A DNA stretch of 64,000 nt from Streptomyces exfoliatus. Its GTDB lineage: Bacteria > Actinomycetota > Actinomycetes > Streptomycetales > Streptomycetaceae. Below are positions 1-8,874 of the stretch, piece by piece. Every line of letters begins with the position of its first letter. The stretch's first letter is position 1. The stretch covers positions 1 to 64,000 of the forward strand of contig NZ_JNZP01000028.1 of assembly GCF_000725545.1 (NCBI RefSeq), written 5' to 3'. The notes below the pieces were generated by a model. That model was not told the origin of the DNA. It worked only from the letters and a program-made list of their open reading frames with translations, and did no database searches. A program made the translations under genes and the position numbers.

Positions 1-24
1 GAGCACGGCGCCCGGGGCGGGGCG

Positions 25-67
25 GGGCTGGCTGGGCTGGGCCGGGCTGGGCTGGGCTGGGCTGGGC
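25..67. repeat. CTGGG pentanucleotide tract
   Basis: A short G-rich tract made of imperfect CTGGG units, with one CCGGG variant. The runs of three G separated by two bases fit a G-quadruplex pattern on the plus strand. The rest of bases 1-164 is GC-rich and shows no gene. The tract lies downstream of the minus-strand DUF2786 gene. Confidence 0.7.
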
Positions 68-164
68 GGATTACGGCACCGGCTGGGGCTCGGCGGCGGG
101 CCCCCGCGCGCCGGCCGGGGGGGTCCATGCCGGCGGGCGACGCCGGTCGCCACGGCCGGGGCCG

Positions 165-1295
165 TCAGCCTCGTAGGCCCCGGCGGTTCGGGTGGAGGCC
201 CGCTCTGTCCGCTGCCGACGCGCCGTGTGTCCAGCCCGCCTCGTCCCAGGCCGCCCTGACCCGGGTCGCGCGGGTTTCCGGGAAGAGTTCGTCCGTCCGG
301 GTGGTGACCGCGAGGTCGCGGGAGGCCAGGGCGGGGAGGAGGGTCGGGGTCTCGGCGGCGACCCGGCGGGACGTCGTCGAGAGGCGGGTCCCGAGCCGGT
401 TCGCGTACGCCAGCAGGAAGGACTGCCGGAAGGACTTCGTGCGCTTGCGTCCGCCGGCCCGCTGCTCCGCCTCCGCCCGCGTCATCGCCGCCGTCCCCTG
501 CACCAGCAGCGACGTGTACAGCAGTTCCACCGGGTCGAGGTCCCCCTCGAAACCGACCACCGTCGAGAAGCCGTAGGCCTCGTTCCACACCGCCCGGCAG
601 TGGTTCGCCGTCGCCACCGCGTCGAGGAGGATCGCCTTCGCCTGCTCGTACGGCGGCTCGACCCCGATCCTGATCGCCCCCGGCGTCTCCGGCGACGGCG
701 CCCCCGCCGCGAGCGTCACCTCGTCCAGGCTGTGCCGGGCCATCAGCTCCTGCGCCTTGGCGGTGAGCGCCTCCGCCTCCTCCGGGTACCCGGTCGCCTC
801 CGCCTTCGCGAGCAGCGCCCTGATCCGGCTGAGCATCCGGGGCTCCCCGGCCGCCGCCGGCGGCAGCGTCTCGCCCGGGACGGGGCCGACGGCGTCCAGG
901 CGCGGCAGCCGGACCAGGAGCCGGTACAGCTCCAGGACGGTCGTCGCGTACGAGAAGCGGTCCGTCGACCGGGTGGGTACGGCGTCGAGTGCGTCGAGCT
1001 GGGCCTGCCAGCGGCGCGGCAGCGTCCCGTACCGGGCCGTCTCGGACCGGATCAGGCCGGTGAGGACCCGGATGTGCTCCTCCGACAGGTCACGGCGCGC
1101 CATCCGGACGACGTCCGCCGGCTGCCAGCCCCTCGTCCACAGCGTGCGGAGGAACTCCTCTCCCCTCCGCGTGAGTTCCGCGTCCGCGCCCGGGTCGGCG
1201 GCCAGCAGCGACGCCGCCGTGTCGAGCGACCCGTCGTCGCTCGCGTACAGCGCCTCGAAGGCCTTGCCGATGGTCGTGCCCTCGCCCGTACTCAC
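165..1295 (-). CDS. DUF2786 domain protein
   Basis: A soluble 376-residue protein of unknown function. The DUF2786 segment lies at about residues 154-192 (MLSRIRALLAKAEATGYPEE, followed by a helix ending in ARHSLD). The charged helical region before it and the C-terminal part have no motif I recognise. No signal peptide or membrane segment is visible. The GTG start overlaps the TGA of the HxlR gene by four bases (GTGA), so the two are probably co-transcribed and translationally coupled. Members of this family are common in actinobacteria and phages, and I know of no firm biochemical role. Confidence 0.85.
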   Translation of the reverse strand: MSTGEGTTIGKAFEALYASDDGSLDTAASLLAADPGADAELTRRGEEFLRTLWTRGWQPADVVRMARRDLSEEHIRVLTGLIRSETARYGTLPRRWQAQLDALDAVPTRSTDRFSYATTVLELYRLLVRLPRLDAVGPVPGETLPPAAAGEPRMLSRIRALLAKAEATGYPEEAEALTAKAQELMARHSLDEVTLAAGAPSPETPGAIRIGVEPPYEQAKAILLDAVATANHCRAVWNEAYGFSTVVGFEGDLDPVELLYTSLLVQGTAAMTRAEAEQRAGGRKRTKSFRQSFLLAYANRLGTRLSTTSRRVAAETPTLLPALASRDLAVTTRTDELFPETRATRVRAAWDEAGWTHGASAADRAGLHPNRRGLRG

Positions 1296-1729
1296 TCCGT
1301 ACCCCTCGTCGTGCCCGTCGCCGCGTCAGCCGTCGTGCCTCCCGCGCCCCTGGCGTCCCACTGCTCGCGCGCGCGAGCGATCACCGCCCGGTGGTCGAGC
1401 GACCAGTCCACGAGCTGCTTGATCAGATGGGTCATGCTGCGCCCGGTCTCCGTCAGCGCGTACTCCACCTGCGGCGGCGTCGTCGGGTACACCGTCCGCG
1501 AGACGAGGCCGTCCCGTTCGAGGCGGCGCAGCGTCAGGGTCAGCATCCGCTGCGAGATGCCCGTGAGCAGCCGCTGCAGCTCCCTGAACCGCCGTGCCCC
1601 GGCGGCGAGTTCGACGACGACGAACACGCTCCACTTGTCGCCGAGCCGGTCCTGCACGTCCCGTACCCCGCAGTCCTCGGCACAGCTCACCAAGGGCTCG
1701 GTGGTTACCTCCGTGTGCCCCTCCGACAT
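1292..1729 (-). CDS. HxlR-family transcriptional regulator
   Basis: A winged-helix regulator of 145 residues. The HxlR hallmarks are visible: Cys residues near the N-terminus (SCAEDCGV), then GDKWSVFVV, the recognition segment GISQRMLTLTLRRLERDGLV, and YALTETGRS. HxlR proteins often sense electrophiles or quinones through Cys. I chose the ATG at 1729 because GGAGG sits 7 nt upstream; a TTG one codon earlier would be only 4 nt from it. It is divergent from the NmrA-type reductase gene, the same arrangement as E. coli ytfH/qorB, so it probably controls that gene and itself from the 73-bp gap. Confidence 0.9.
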   Translation of the reverse strand: MSEGHTEVTTEPLVSCAEDCGVRDVQDRLGDKWSVFVVVELAAGARRFRELQRLLTGISQRMLTLTLRRLERDGLVSRTVYPTTPPQVEYALTETGRSMTHLIKQLVDWSLDHRAVIARAREQWDARGAGGTTADAATGTTRGTE

Positions 1730-1802
1730 CAATGTGCCTCCTTCCGCGACCTTCCCCGTCCCCCCACGATGGTCTCAGCCATCACGACCCTCGGGGGAAA
1801 CC

Positions 1803-2621
1803 ATGCTGCTCGTCACCGGCGTCTCCGGCGCCCTCGGCTCGCTCGTCGCCGAACGGCTCGCCGGCCGTGCCGACGTCGTCCTCGGTACGCGCGCGGGGCT
1901 GCCCGGCACCCGCCGCCTCGACTTCGACGCGCCCGAGACGCTCCCGGCGGCCTTCGCCGGGGTGGACACGCTCCTGCTGATATCCGCCGGCTACGGGGAG
2001 GACGACACGGTCGTCGCCCGGCACGGTGCCGCGATCTCCGCCGCCGAGCGGGCGGGCGTCCGGCACGTCGTCTACACGAGCCTCTCCGGCGACGGCGACC
2101 ACCTCACGTACGCGCTCGCGCACCGCTGGACCGAGCGGCGGCTGCGGCGCTCCCCCACCCTCGACTGGACGATCCTCCGCAACGGCCTGTACGCCGAGTT
2201 CCTCACCTGGATCGCCACGCCCGACGCCGACAACCGCATCACCGGCCCCCTCGGCGAGGGCCGGCTCGCCGCCGTCGCCCGCGCCGACCTCGCCGACGTC
2301 GCGGTGCCCGTGGCGACGGACCCGGCCGCCCACCGGAACCGGGTGTACGAGCTCGTGGGCGAGCGCCCCCTCGGCGGCGCCGACCTCGCGGCGGCCCTGG
2401 GGGCCACGTACGCCCCCGGCACCCTCGCGGACGCCCGCGCCGCCGTCGCGGCCTCCGGGGCCGTGCCCTTCCAGGTGCCGATGCTGGCGAGTACGTACTC
2501 GGCCATCGCCCACGGCTTCATGGACGGTACGGGCGTCGAGAGCGATCTGCGGGCGCTGCTCGGCGGCCGCGAACCCCTCGACGTGCTCGACGTGTTCGTG
2601 AAGGCCGTACGGGAGGGGTAG
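1803..2621 (+). CDS. NmrA-type NAD(P)-binding reductase (QorB-like)
   Basis: An atypical short-chain dehydrogenase of 272 residues in the NmrA group. The N-terminal nucleotide-binding motif is TGVSGALGS, and VVYTSLSGDGDH and TILRNGLYAEF are typical of QorB and azoreductase-like members. The usual reaction of close relatives is NAD(P)H-dependent quinone reduction; the substrate here is inferred. The start is the ATG after GGGGGAAACC. It is divergent from the HxlR regulator, which matches the E. coli qorB/ytfH pair and suggests induction by electrophilic stress. Confidence 0.85.
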   Translation: MLLVTGVSGALGSLVAERLAGRADVVLGTRAGLPGTRRLDFDAPETLPAAFAGVDTLLLISAGYGEDDTVVARHGAAISAAERAGVRHVVYTSLSGDGDHLTYALAHRWTERRLRRSPTLDWTILRNGLYAEFLTWIATPDADNRITGPLGEGRLAAVARADLADVAVPVATDPAAHRNRVYELVGERPLGGADLAAALGATYAPGTLADARAAVAASGAVPFQVPMLASTYSAIAHGFMDGTGVESDLRALLGGREPLDVLDVFVKAVREG

Positions 2622-2691
2622 GGCCAGACCTACCTCGCGGACGCCCGGCAGTGGTCGTGATCGGCGGCGGCGGAAACGGTTCGCTTGAGCC

Positions 2692-3528
2692 ATGACCACG
2701 ACCGCTGCCACTGGCACCGCCACCACCACCGCCGTACGGCTCCGCGGGCTCACCCGGCACCACCGGGACGTCCGCGCCCTCGACGGCGTCGACCTCGACT
2801 TCCACGCCGGGACCTTCACCGCCGTCATGGGCCCCTCGGGTTCCGGCAAGTCCACGCTGCTCCAGTGCGCGGCCGGGCTCGACCGGCCCACCGCCGGGCG
2901 GGTGGAGGTCGGCGGCACCTCCCTCGAAGGGCTCGGCGAGCGGCGTCTGACCCTGCTGCGGCGGGACCGGATCGGCTTCGTCTTCCAGTCCTTCAACCTG
3001 CTGCCCGCCCTGACGGCCGCGCAGAACGTGGCCCTGCCCCTCCGGCTCGCCGGCCGCCGCCCGTCCCGTACGGAGGTACGGGAGGCGCTGGCCCGCGTCG
3101 GGCTCGCGGGACGGGAGCGGCACCGGCCCGGCGAACTCTCCGGCGGGCAGCAGCAACGGGTCGCCATCGCCCGGGCGTTGATCACCCGGCCCGCCGTCCT
3201 CTTCGGCGACGAGCCGACCGGCGCGCTCGACTCGACGACGAGCCGCGAGGTGCTCGACATGCTGCGGGAACTCGTCGACCGCGACGGGCAGACGATCGTC
3301 ATGGTCACCCACGATCCGGTGGCGGCGGCCCGCGCGGACCGGGTGGTCTTCCTGGTGGACGGCCGGGTGGCGGGCGAGCTGCGGGCTCCGAGGGTGGAGA
3401 CGGTCACGGCACGGATGACGGCGCTGGAGACGGAGACGGAGACGGAGACGGCGGCCTCGTCCAAAGCGCCCGCCTCTTTCGGAACGGCCGACTCCTCTTC
3501 CGTCACCGCCCGGAGGTCCTCGTGCTGA
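2692..3528 (+). CDS. ABC transporter ATPase, MacB/LolD type
   Basis: The ATP-binding subunit of an FtsX-type exporter, 278 residues. Walker A GPSGSGKST is near residue 45, the signature LSGGQQQRVAIARAL near 150, and Walker B VLFGDEPTGALD directly after it, followed by the H-loop MVTHD. The last 40 residues after the ATPase fold are low complexity: four GGAGAC hexamers encode a Thr-Glu run (TETETETET), followed by Ser/Ala. It overlaps the permease gene by seven bases. Confidence 0.95.
   Translation: MTTTAATGTATTTAVRLRGLTRHHRDVRALDGVDLDFHAGTFTAVMGPSGSGKSTLLQCAAGLDRPTAGRVEVGGTSLEGLGERRLTLLRRDRIGFVFQSFNLLPALTAAQNVALPLRLAGRRPSRTEVREALARVGLAGRERHRPGELSGGQQQRVAIARALITRPAVLFGDEPTGALDSTTSREVLDMLRELVDRDGQTIVMVTHDPVAAARADRVVFLVDGRVAGELRAPRVETVTARMTALETETETETAASSKAPASFGTADSSSVTARRSSC
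3426..3449 (+). repeat. GGAGAC hexamer repeat
   Basis: Four tandem GGAGAC units, in frame, encode an alternating Glu/Thr stretch in the C-terminal tail of the ABC ATPase. A change in copy number would not shift the frame. Confidence 0.8.
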
Positions 3529-5657
3529 CCGTCGTCCTCTCCGGGCTCCGGGCCCGCTGGGCCTCCTTCCTCGGGGGGTTCGTCGCGCTCGCCCTCGGTG
3601 TCGGGCTGCTCGCCACCATGGGGCTCGGCCTCTCCGCCACTTTTCACGCGCCCGAACGTTCTCCCCAGCGATTCGCCTCCTCGCCCGTCGTGGTGCAGGG
3701 TCAGGACCGGCTGACGCTCGACGTGCGGCGCGGGCCGTCGACCGTGTCCGTGGAGCAGCGACTCGACCGTCCACAGCCTGTGGACAACGATGTGCTGCGC
3801 GAGCTGCGCGCCCGCTGGACGGTCACCCCCTCCGACGCCGGCCGCCCCGATTCCGGCCGCCCCGACGCCGTCGGCGTCGACGCCCCCGCCGCCGAGGTCC
3901 GGGCCCTCGTGGGCGACCGCGCCCAGGTCCTCACCGGTGCCGACCGGGTCCGCGCCGACCCCGACCCCGAGCGGGACGCCGACGCGCTCGTCGCCCTCAA
4001 CGCCCTCCTCGGCACCTCCGGCGGCGTCACCGCCTTCGTCTCGGTCTTCGTCGTCGCCTCCACCTTCGCGTTCGCCGTGGCACTGCGCCGGCGCGAGTTC
4101 GGGCTGCTCAGGACCGCCGGAGCCACCCCCGGACAGATCCGGCGGCTCCTCCTCGCCGAAGCCGCGGCGCTCGGCGTACTCGCCTCCGCCGCCGGGTGCG
4201 CGCTCGGCGCCCTGGGGGCGCCCCTGCTCGCGAGATCCTTGGTCGACGGCGGTCTGGCCCCCGGCTGGTTCACGGTCGGCGGGGCGACCTGGCCCTTCCA
4301 CGCCGCCTTCTGGACGGGTGTCACCGTCGCCCTCGCCGGGGCCGTGGCCGCCTCCCGGCGCGCCGGGAAGGTTGGCCCGACGGCGGCGCTCCGCGAGGCG
4401 GACGTCGACGCCGACACCCTGCCGCTCGGCCGCGCCCTCCTCGGTACGGGCCTGCTCCTGTCCGGTCTGGGACTCCTGGTCTGGACGTACGCCACCGAGC
4501 CGTCCGCGCTGCTCAAGCGGAAGACGTACACGACCCTTCCCATGCTCCTGATCACCGGTGTCGCCCTGCTCTCGCCGCTGCTCGTCCGACCGGTGGCGCG
4601 GCTGCTGCGGCTGCGGGGAGCGGTGGGGACGCTGGTACGGGAGAACAGCGCGGCCTCCGTACGTCGTACCGCCGCCGTCGCCGCGCCGGTCCTCGTGACC
4701 GTGGCGCTGGCCGGGACGCTGTTCGGCTCGGCGACGAGCGTCACGCGGGCGAAGGGGGTCGAGGCGCGGGAACAGACGGCCGCCGAGTACGTCGTGGCCG
4801 GCGCCGGTCTGAAGCCGGTGACGGCCCCGCCCGGGGCCCTCGTGTCGGCCACCGGGACGACCTCCGTCTTCGTACGGGACGGGGCCGAGGCCGTCGTGAA
4901 GTACCAGGCGCCGGCGGTGGCCGACCCGGCGGCCTTCGCCGGCCTTGCCCGGCTGCCCGTGGTCGCCGGCGACCTGCGGGACCTCGACGACCGGTCGATC
5001 GTCGTCAACGAGGAGTTCGAGCGGCACCGGGTGGGCGAGACCGTCGAGGTCTGGCGCGCGGACGGGACCGGACCCGTACGGCTCCGGGTGGCGGCCGTCC
5101 TCGCCCTGGGGACGGGCGACAACGGGCCGTACGTCACCCGCGCGAACGCGCCCGGCGCCGACCCCGACCGGATCGACGCACGCGGCGGCGGTACGGCCAC
5201 GGTCCGGGCCCTGGAGGCGAGCGGCGGCACCGTCAGGTCCGCCGACGCGTGGGCCGCCGCGGGCCACCGGGAGGGCGGCAACCCGCAGAACCGGCTCGGC
5301 ATGATCCTCGTCCTCGGGATCGCCCTGGTCTACACGGTGATCGGTCTGGCCAACACGCTGCTCATGGCGACCTCCGTACGCCGTGGGGAACTGTCCTCGC
5401 TGCGGCTCGCGGGAGCCACCCGGGCGCAGATCCTGCGGGTCGTGACGGGCGAGGCGACGCTCGCCGTCGCGATCGGCACGCTGCTGGGCCTCGTGGTGAC
5501 CGCGCTCGTCCTCGGCACCCTGGGCGCGGGCCTGGCCGCCCTGTCGGCGCCGGTGGCCCTGGCCCTCCCGTGGGGGACGGTCGGTGCGGCGGCGGGCGCG
5601 TGCGCGACGGTCGCGGTCGCCGCGTCGGCCCTCCCCGCGTGGCGCCTGACCCGCTGA
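3522..5657 (+). CDS. FtsX/MacB-type ABC transporter permease
   Basis: The membrane partner of the preceding ATPase, 711 residues. It starts with a hydrophobic segment (LGGFVALALGVGLLATMGLG) and has FtsX blocks near residues 160-300 and 590-710, with a further hydrophobic stretch in between. RRREFGLLRTAGATPGQIRR and RRGELSSLRLAGATRAQILR are the two FtsX coupling motifs, so the two halves repeat each other. The GTG start at 3522 has GGAGG 5 nt upstream and lies inside the ATPase gene. Such pairs usually export peptides or lipids or act in envelope stress; the substrate is unknown. Confidence 0.93.
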   Translation: MLTVVLSGLRARWASFLGGFVALALGVGLLATMGLGLSATFHAPERSPQRFASSPVVVQGQDRLTLDVRRGPSTVSVEQRLDRPQPVDNDVLRELRARWTVTPSDAGRPDSGRPDAVGVDAPAAEVRALVGDRAQVLTGADRVRADPDPERDADALVALNALLGTSGGVTAFVSVFVVASTFAFAVALRRREFGLLRTAGATPGQIRRLLLAEAAALGVLASAAGCALGALGAPLLARSLVDGGLAPGWFTVGGATWPFHAAFWTGVTVALAGAVAASRRAGKVGPTAALREADVDADTLPLGRALLGTGLLLSGLGLLVWTYATEPSALLKRKTYTTLPMLLITGVALLSPLLVRPVARLLRLRGAVGTLVRENSAASVRRTAAVAAPVLVTVALAGTLFGSATSVTRAKGVEAREQTAAEYVVAGAGLKPVTAPPGALVSATGTTSVFVRDGAEAVVKYQAPAVADPAAFAGLARLPVVAGDLRDLDDRSIVVNEEFERHRVGETVEVWRADGTGPVRLRVAAVLALGTGDNGPYVTRANAPGADPDRIDARGGGTATVRALEASGGTVRSADAWAAAGHREGGNPQNRLGMILVLGIALVYTVIGLANTLLMATSVRRGELSSLRLAGATRAQILRVVTGEATLAVAIGTLLGLVVTALVLGTLGAGLAALSAPVALALPWGTVGAAAGACATVAVAASALPAWRLTR

Positions 5658-5676
5658 CCGGCGAAGGTGGACGGAC

Positions 5677-5713
5677 GGGGCGGTGACCGGGGTCGGAGCC
5701 GGGTCACCGCCCC
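5677..5713 (+). terminator. hairpin after the ABC permease gene
   Basis: A perfect 12-bp stem (GGGGCGGTGACC and its complement) with a 13-nt loop begins 19 nt after the permease stop. There is no T-run, as is usual for Streptomyces terminators. Just downstream, about 19 bases (CGCGCGTACCCGG.GCTAT) occur twice with one mismatch, at 5719 and 5771. Confidence 0.7.
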
Positions 5714-5814
5714 ACCTACGCGCGTACCCGGCGCTATACGCGCACGGGCCCGCCGGACGCCCCGCCCACGCGCGCGTACCCGGTGCTATGCGCCGCGCAC
5801 GCCCCCGGGCAGCC

Positions 5815-6390
5815 TCAGCCCTCGGCCGCCGCCGCGGACTTCGCCGCCCGCCACTCCGGTGCGAGGACCGACCAGACCTCCATGTCGTGGCGCTTGCCCC
5901 GGTAGGAGTAGTCCTCCCTCAGGACGCCGTCCCTCGTCATGCCGAGGCGCCGGGCCACGGCGATGCTGGGCTCGTTGCCGGAGGCCACCACCCACTCCAC
6001 CCGGTGGATGCCCCGTACCTCGATCGCCCAGTCGACGAGCGCCCGTGCCGCCCGGGTCACCAGGCCCTTGCCGACGCCCGCCGGCTCCAGCCAGCAGCCC
6101 GCCTCCGCCTTGCCGGCGCGGGTGTCCAGGGTCCGGAGGATCACCGCGCCGACGAGGGTGCCGTCGGACCAGATGCCGTGGATCCGGCCCGTGTCGGCGG
6201 CCGCCTTCTCGGCGTACGCACGGAGGAAGGCGCGGCTCGACTCCAGGTCGGTCACGACGTCGGGGAGTCCGTTGCGCGCGCCGATGAACTCGCGTCCCCG
6301 GTCCATGTGCGCCAGGAACTCCTCGGCCTGCCACGGTTCGAGCGGGCGCAGCTCCGCGCCGTCGTCCCCGAGGGGTATCGCGTACATCAT
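5815..6390 (-). CDS. GNAT acetyltransferase, RimJ/RimL type
   Basis: An N-acetyltransferase of 191 residues that would use acetyl-CoA. Family features are the N-terminal LRPLEPWQAEEFL, the central strand TLVGAVILR, the acetyl-CoA loop EPAGVGKGLVTRA and the C-terminal NEPSIAVARRLGMTRDGVLRE typical of the RimJ/RimL branch. The start is placed at the double ATG (MMYAIPL), with GGAAGG 11 nt upstream; longer starts add residues without family character. Substrates of this branch include ribosomal proteins, antibiotics and small amines, and none can be assigned here. Confidence 0.9.
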   Translation of the reverse strand: MMYAIPLGDDGAELRPLEPWQAEEFLAHMDRGREFIGARNGLPDVVTDLESSRAFLRAYAEKAAADTGRIHGIWSDGTLVGAVILRTLDTRAGKAEAGCWLEPAGVGKGLVTRAARALVDWAIEVRGIHRVEWVVASGNEPSIAVARRLGMTRDGVLREDYSYRGKRHDMEVWSVLAPEWRAAKSAAAAEG

Positions 6391-6471
6391 CGTCGTTCGC
6401 ACCTTCCACGTGGGGATCCGGCAGTCGCGGCGAACGGATCCTCTCACCAGTCCGCCGCGCCGTGCCGGTCC

Positions 6472-7401
6472 TCACGGGATCAGGACCAACTTCCCCTGTA
6501 CGTGACCCGATTCGCTCAGTTCCTGGGCCCGCGCCGCCTCCTTCAGGGGCAGGGTGTCCGCGAGCCGGACCGCGAGGGTGCCCTCCGCCGCCTGGCGGGC
6601 GTGGGCCGTGAGCCCGGCCCGTACGACGTCCGGGTCGCCCACGACCCCGGAGAACGCGATCCCGTACTTCTCCGCCTCCACGTCCGCGATCGTCGCGATC
6701 CGCTCCTTGCGGGCCGCGCCCTCCCCGCCGAGGAGTTCGATCGCGACCGGCAGCACACCGTGCCCGGCCGCGTCGAAGACCGCGTCGACGCCGTCGGGGG
6801 CGGCGGCCCGCACCCGGTCGGCCAGGCCCTCCCCGTACGTCACCGGGATCGCGCCGAGCCCGCGCAGATAGGCGTGGTTGGCCTCGGACGCGCTGCCGAC
6901 GACCGTGATCCCGGCGGCGACGGCGAGCTGGACGCCCACCGAGCCGACGACACCCGCCGCGCCGTGCAGGAACAGCGTCTCGCCCGCCCGGACGCCGATC
7001 AGGTCCAGGACGCGCTGTGCCGTCTCCCCCGCCACCGGGAGGCTCGCGGCGGCCTCCCAGGAGAGCCCGGCCGGCTTGGGGGCGACGATGCCGGCGACGG
7101 CGTACTCGGCGTAGGCGCCGGTCTTCGTCCAGCCGAGGACCTCGTCGCCGACGGCGAGACCGGTGACGCCCTCGCCGAGTCCGTGGACGGTGCCGGCGAA
7201 CTCCAGGCCGGGGACGGCCGGGAAGGTCGTCGGGTAGAACGCCTCGACCCAGCCGTAACGGCGCTTCCAGTCCACCGGGTTGACCCCGACCGCCGCGACC
7301 TTGACGCGGACCTCGCCGGGGCCGGGCTCCGGCACGGCGACGCCGGTCGTGTGGCGCAGCACCCCGGGGCCGCCGAACTCCTCGTACACGATCGCTTCCA
7401 T
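6472..7401 (-). CDS. NADP-dependent quinone oxidoreductase-like enzyme (MDR family)
   Basis: A zinc-free medium-chain dehydrogenase/reductase of 309 residues. The N-terminal GroES-like domain includes VGVNPVDWKRRYG and PGLEFAGTVHGLG. The Rossmann domain carries HGAAGVVGSVGVQLAVAAG, the NADPH-binding loop of the quinone oxidoreductase group. No zinc-ligand Cys cluster is present. The ATG has GGAGG 5 nt upstream. It is divergent from the LuxR-type regulator gene across 160 bp, which may control it. Likely reaction: NADPH-dependent reduction of quinones or enones (family inference). Confidence 0.9.
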   Translation of the reverse strand: MEAIVYEEFGGPGVLRHTTGVAVPEPGPGEVRVKVAAVGVNPVDWKRRYGWVEAFYPTTFPAVPGLEFAGTVHGLGEGVTGLAVGDEVLGWTKTGAYAEYAVAGIVAPKPAGLSWEAAASLPVAGETAQRVLDLIGVRAGETLFLHGAAGVVGSVGVQLAVAAGITVVGSASEANHAYLRGLGAIPVTYGEGLADRVRAAAPDGVDAVFDAAGHGVLPVAIELLGGEGAARKERIATIADVEAEKYGIAFSGVVGDPDVVRAGLTAHARQAAEGTLAVRLADTLPLKEAARAQELSESGHVQGKLVLIP

Positions 7402-7561
7402 CTCAGCCTCCAGCGCTGCCTGTTCACGCTTCCCGCTCGTCGATCTCTTCGACGAGCCCAAGACTGCGCCCTCGGCCACCCGCTCCCCGCCCTCCCAACG
7501 GCCGGTACCACCTGGCCGGAAGACCAGTCGCGCCCCGCCCCTCGCGCCGTACGCTCCCCGT

Positions 7562-8806
7562 ATGGACGCGCTCACGCTGGCCACCGCGTACGAGATCATC
7601 CGGCAGCCGCTCGGGGAGATCCTCCCCAAGGTGTCGGCCGCCCTCGGCCCCCTCGTCCCGCACGTGGACGCGGCCGAACTCTCCACCCACTGCGCCCACT
7701 CCCCCTTCAAGACCCTCGGCGGTACGGAGCTGCTCACCGCCGCCGAACTGGCGCCGCTGCTCGTGGCGGGCGTGCCCGGGAGCCCCTGGCAGGGCACGGC
7801 GACGATCGGCGGCCGGGAGCGCGAGGTCGTCGCCGTCACCAGCCACGCGACCCGGCGCGGAGCGGTCCTCGTCCTCGTACGGGAGGACGGCGCCGCCCCG
7901 GTGGACGCGGGCGCCCTCACAGCGGCGCAGGCCCTGTGGGACCTGGTGTCGGCCCACTTCGACCGGTTCGCGACGGAGGCCGTGCCGGGGGCCCTCGCCC
8001 GTTCGCGGGCGGCGGCCGACACCCGGGCCCGGGTGATCGCGGAGCTGACCACCTCGCACACGGCGGCGCTCTCCGGCGTCCTCGGCGTGCTGCGCAGCCG
8101 CGCCCTCGACGACACGACGGCCCGGGCGACCGCGACCGACCTGGCCGCCGCCGCGCTGATCGACATGCGGGCGGAGCAGCGGCGGGACCGGGCGCTCGCC
8201 GAGGAGCCCGCCCAGGACGCGTTCGAGCGGCTCGCCGGTGAACTCCGGCCGATGCTGCGGCACAGTCCCGTCCGGCTCGAGCTGGGGGCGCCGGACTCGG
8301 ACCGCTCGCTCGCGGCGGACGTGGCGCACAGCGCGCGGGCCATCGTCCGCGCGCTGCTCCTGATCGTGCTCGAACAGGACTCGGTGCGCCGGATCCACGT
8401 GGGATGGCAGCTGACCGAGCACGAGTTGCGGGCCTCCGTGCGGGACGACGGCGCGGGCGCGCTCGCCCCGTGCGACCTGGGGGCGGGCACGATCCGGGAC
8501 CGGCTCGACGTGCTCGGCGGGCGGCTCGACATGGACGCGGTCCCCGGCTGGGGCACGACGATCACGGCGGTGCTCCCGCTGGCGGCGCCGGCCGCGCCGG
8601 TCGAAGCGGCCCACCCACTGGCCGGTCTCGGCGATCGGGAGGTGGAGGTCCTGAAGCACCTGGCCCTCGGACACCGCAACCGGCGGATCGCCGAGGAGCT
8701 GCACATCAGCGAGTCGACGGTGAAGTTCCACGTCGCGAACATCCTGAACAAACTGGACGTCGGCTCCCGGGGCGAGGCGGCGGCCCTGTTCCACGCGGCG
8801 GCGTAG
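7562..8806 (+). CDS. HATPase-LuxR hybrid regulator
   Basis: A 414-residue protein that joins sensor-like and output parts in one chain. The last 60 residues are a LuxR/NarL helix-turn-helix (LGDREVEVLKHLALGH, then STVKFHVANILNKLDV). Before this, about residues 240-345 resemble a histidine-kinase ATPase domain: RDDGAGAL and LGAGTIRDRLDVLGGRLDMDAVPGWGTTI correspond to the N-G1-G2 region. There is no receiver domain and no clear HisKA phospho-acceptor His; the region near residue 165 has a helix with TTSHTAAL. It may sense through its N-terminus and use the ATPase-like part for dimer control. It is divergent from the oxidoreductase gene. Confidence 0.85.
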   Translation: MDALTLATAYEIIRQPLGEILPKVSAALGPLVPHVDAAELSTHCAHSPFKTLGGTELLTAAELAPLLVAGVPGSPWQGTATIGGREREVVAVTSHATRRGAVLVLVREDGAAPVDAGALTAAQALWDLVSAHFDRFATEAVPGALARSRAAADTRARVIAELTTSHTAALSGVLGVLRSRALDDTTARATATDLAAAALIDMRAEQRRDRALAEEPAQDAFERLAGELRPMLRHSPVRLELGAPDSDRSLAADVAHSARAIVRALLLIVLEQDSVRRIHVGWQLTEHELRASVRDDGAGALAPCDLGAGTIRDRLDVLGGRLDMDAVPGWGTTITAVLPLAAPAAPVEAAHPLAGLGDREVEVLKHLALGHRNRRIAEELHISESTVKFHVANILNKLDVGSRGEAAALFHAAA

Positions 8807-8874
8807 CGGCCCGGCTCGCGAGCGCCCGGCCTGCCTCCGGGGCGCTGTCAGTGGCGGGTGCCAGACTCGTACCC

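Noticed and set aside
1730..1732. TTG start for the HxlR gene
   Set aside because: It lies too near the GGAGG; the ATG one codon later has proper spacing.
1782..5267. Long minus-strand open frame opposite the reductase and ABC genes
   Set aside because: The product is Gly/Arg-rich with no family features, while the plus strand encodes canonical ABC motifs.
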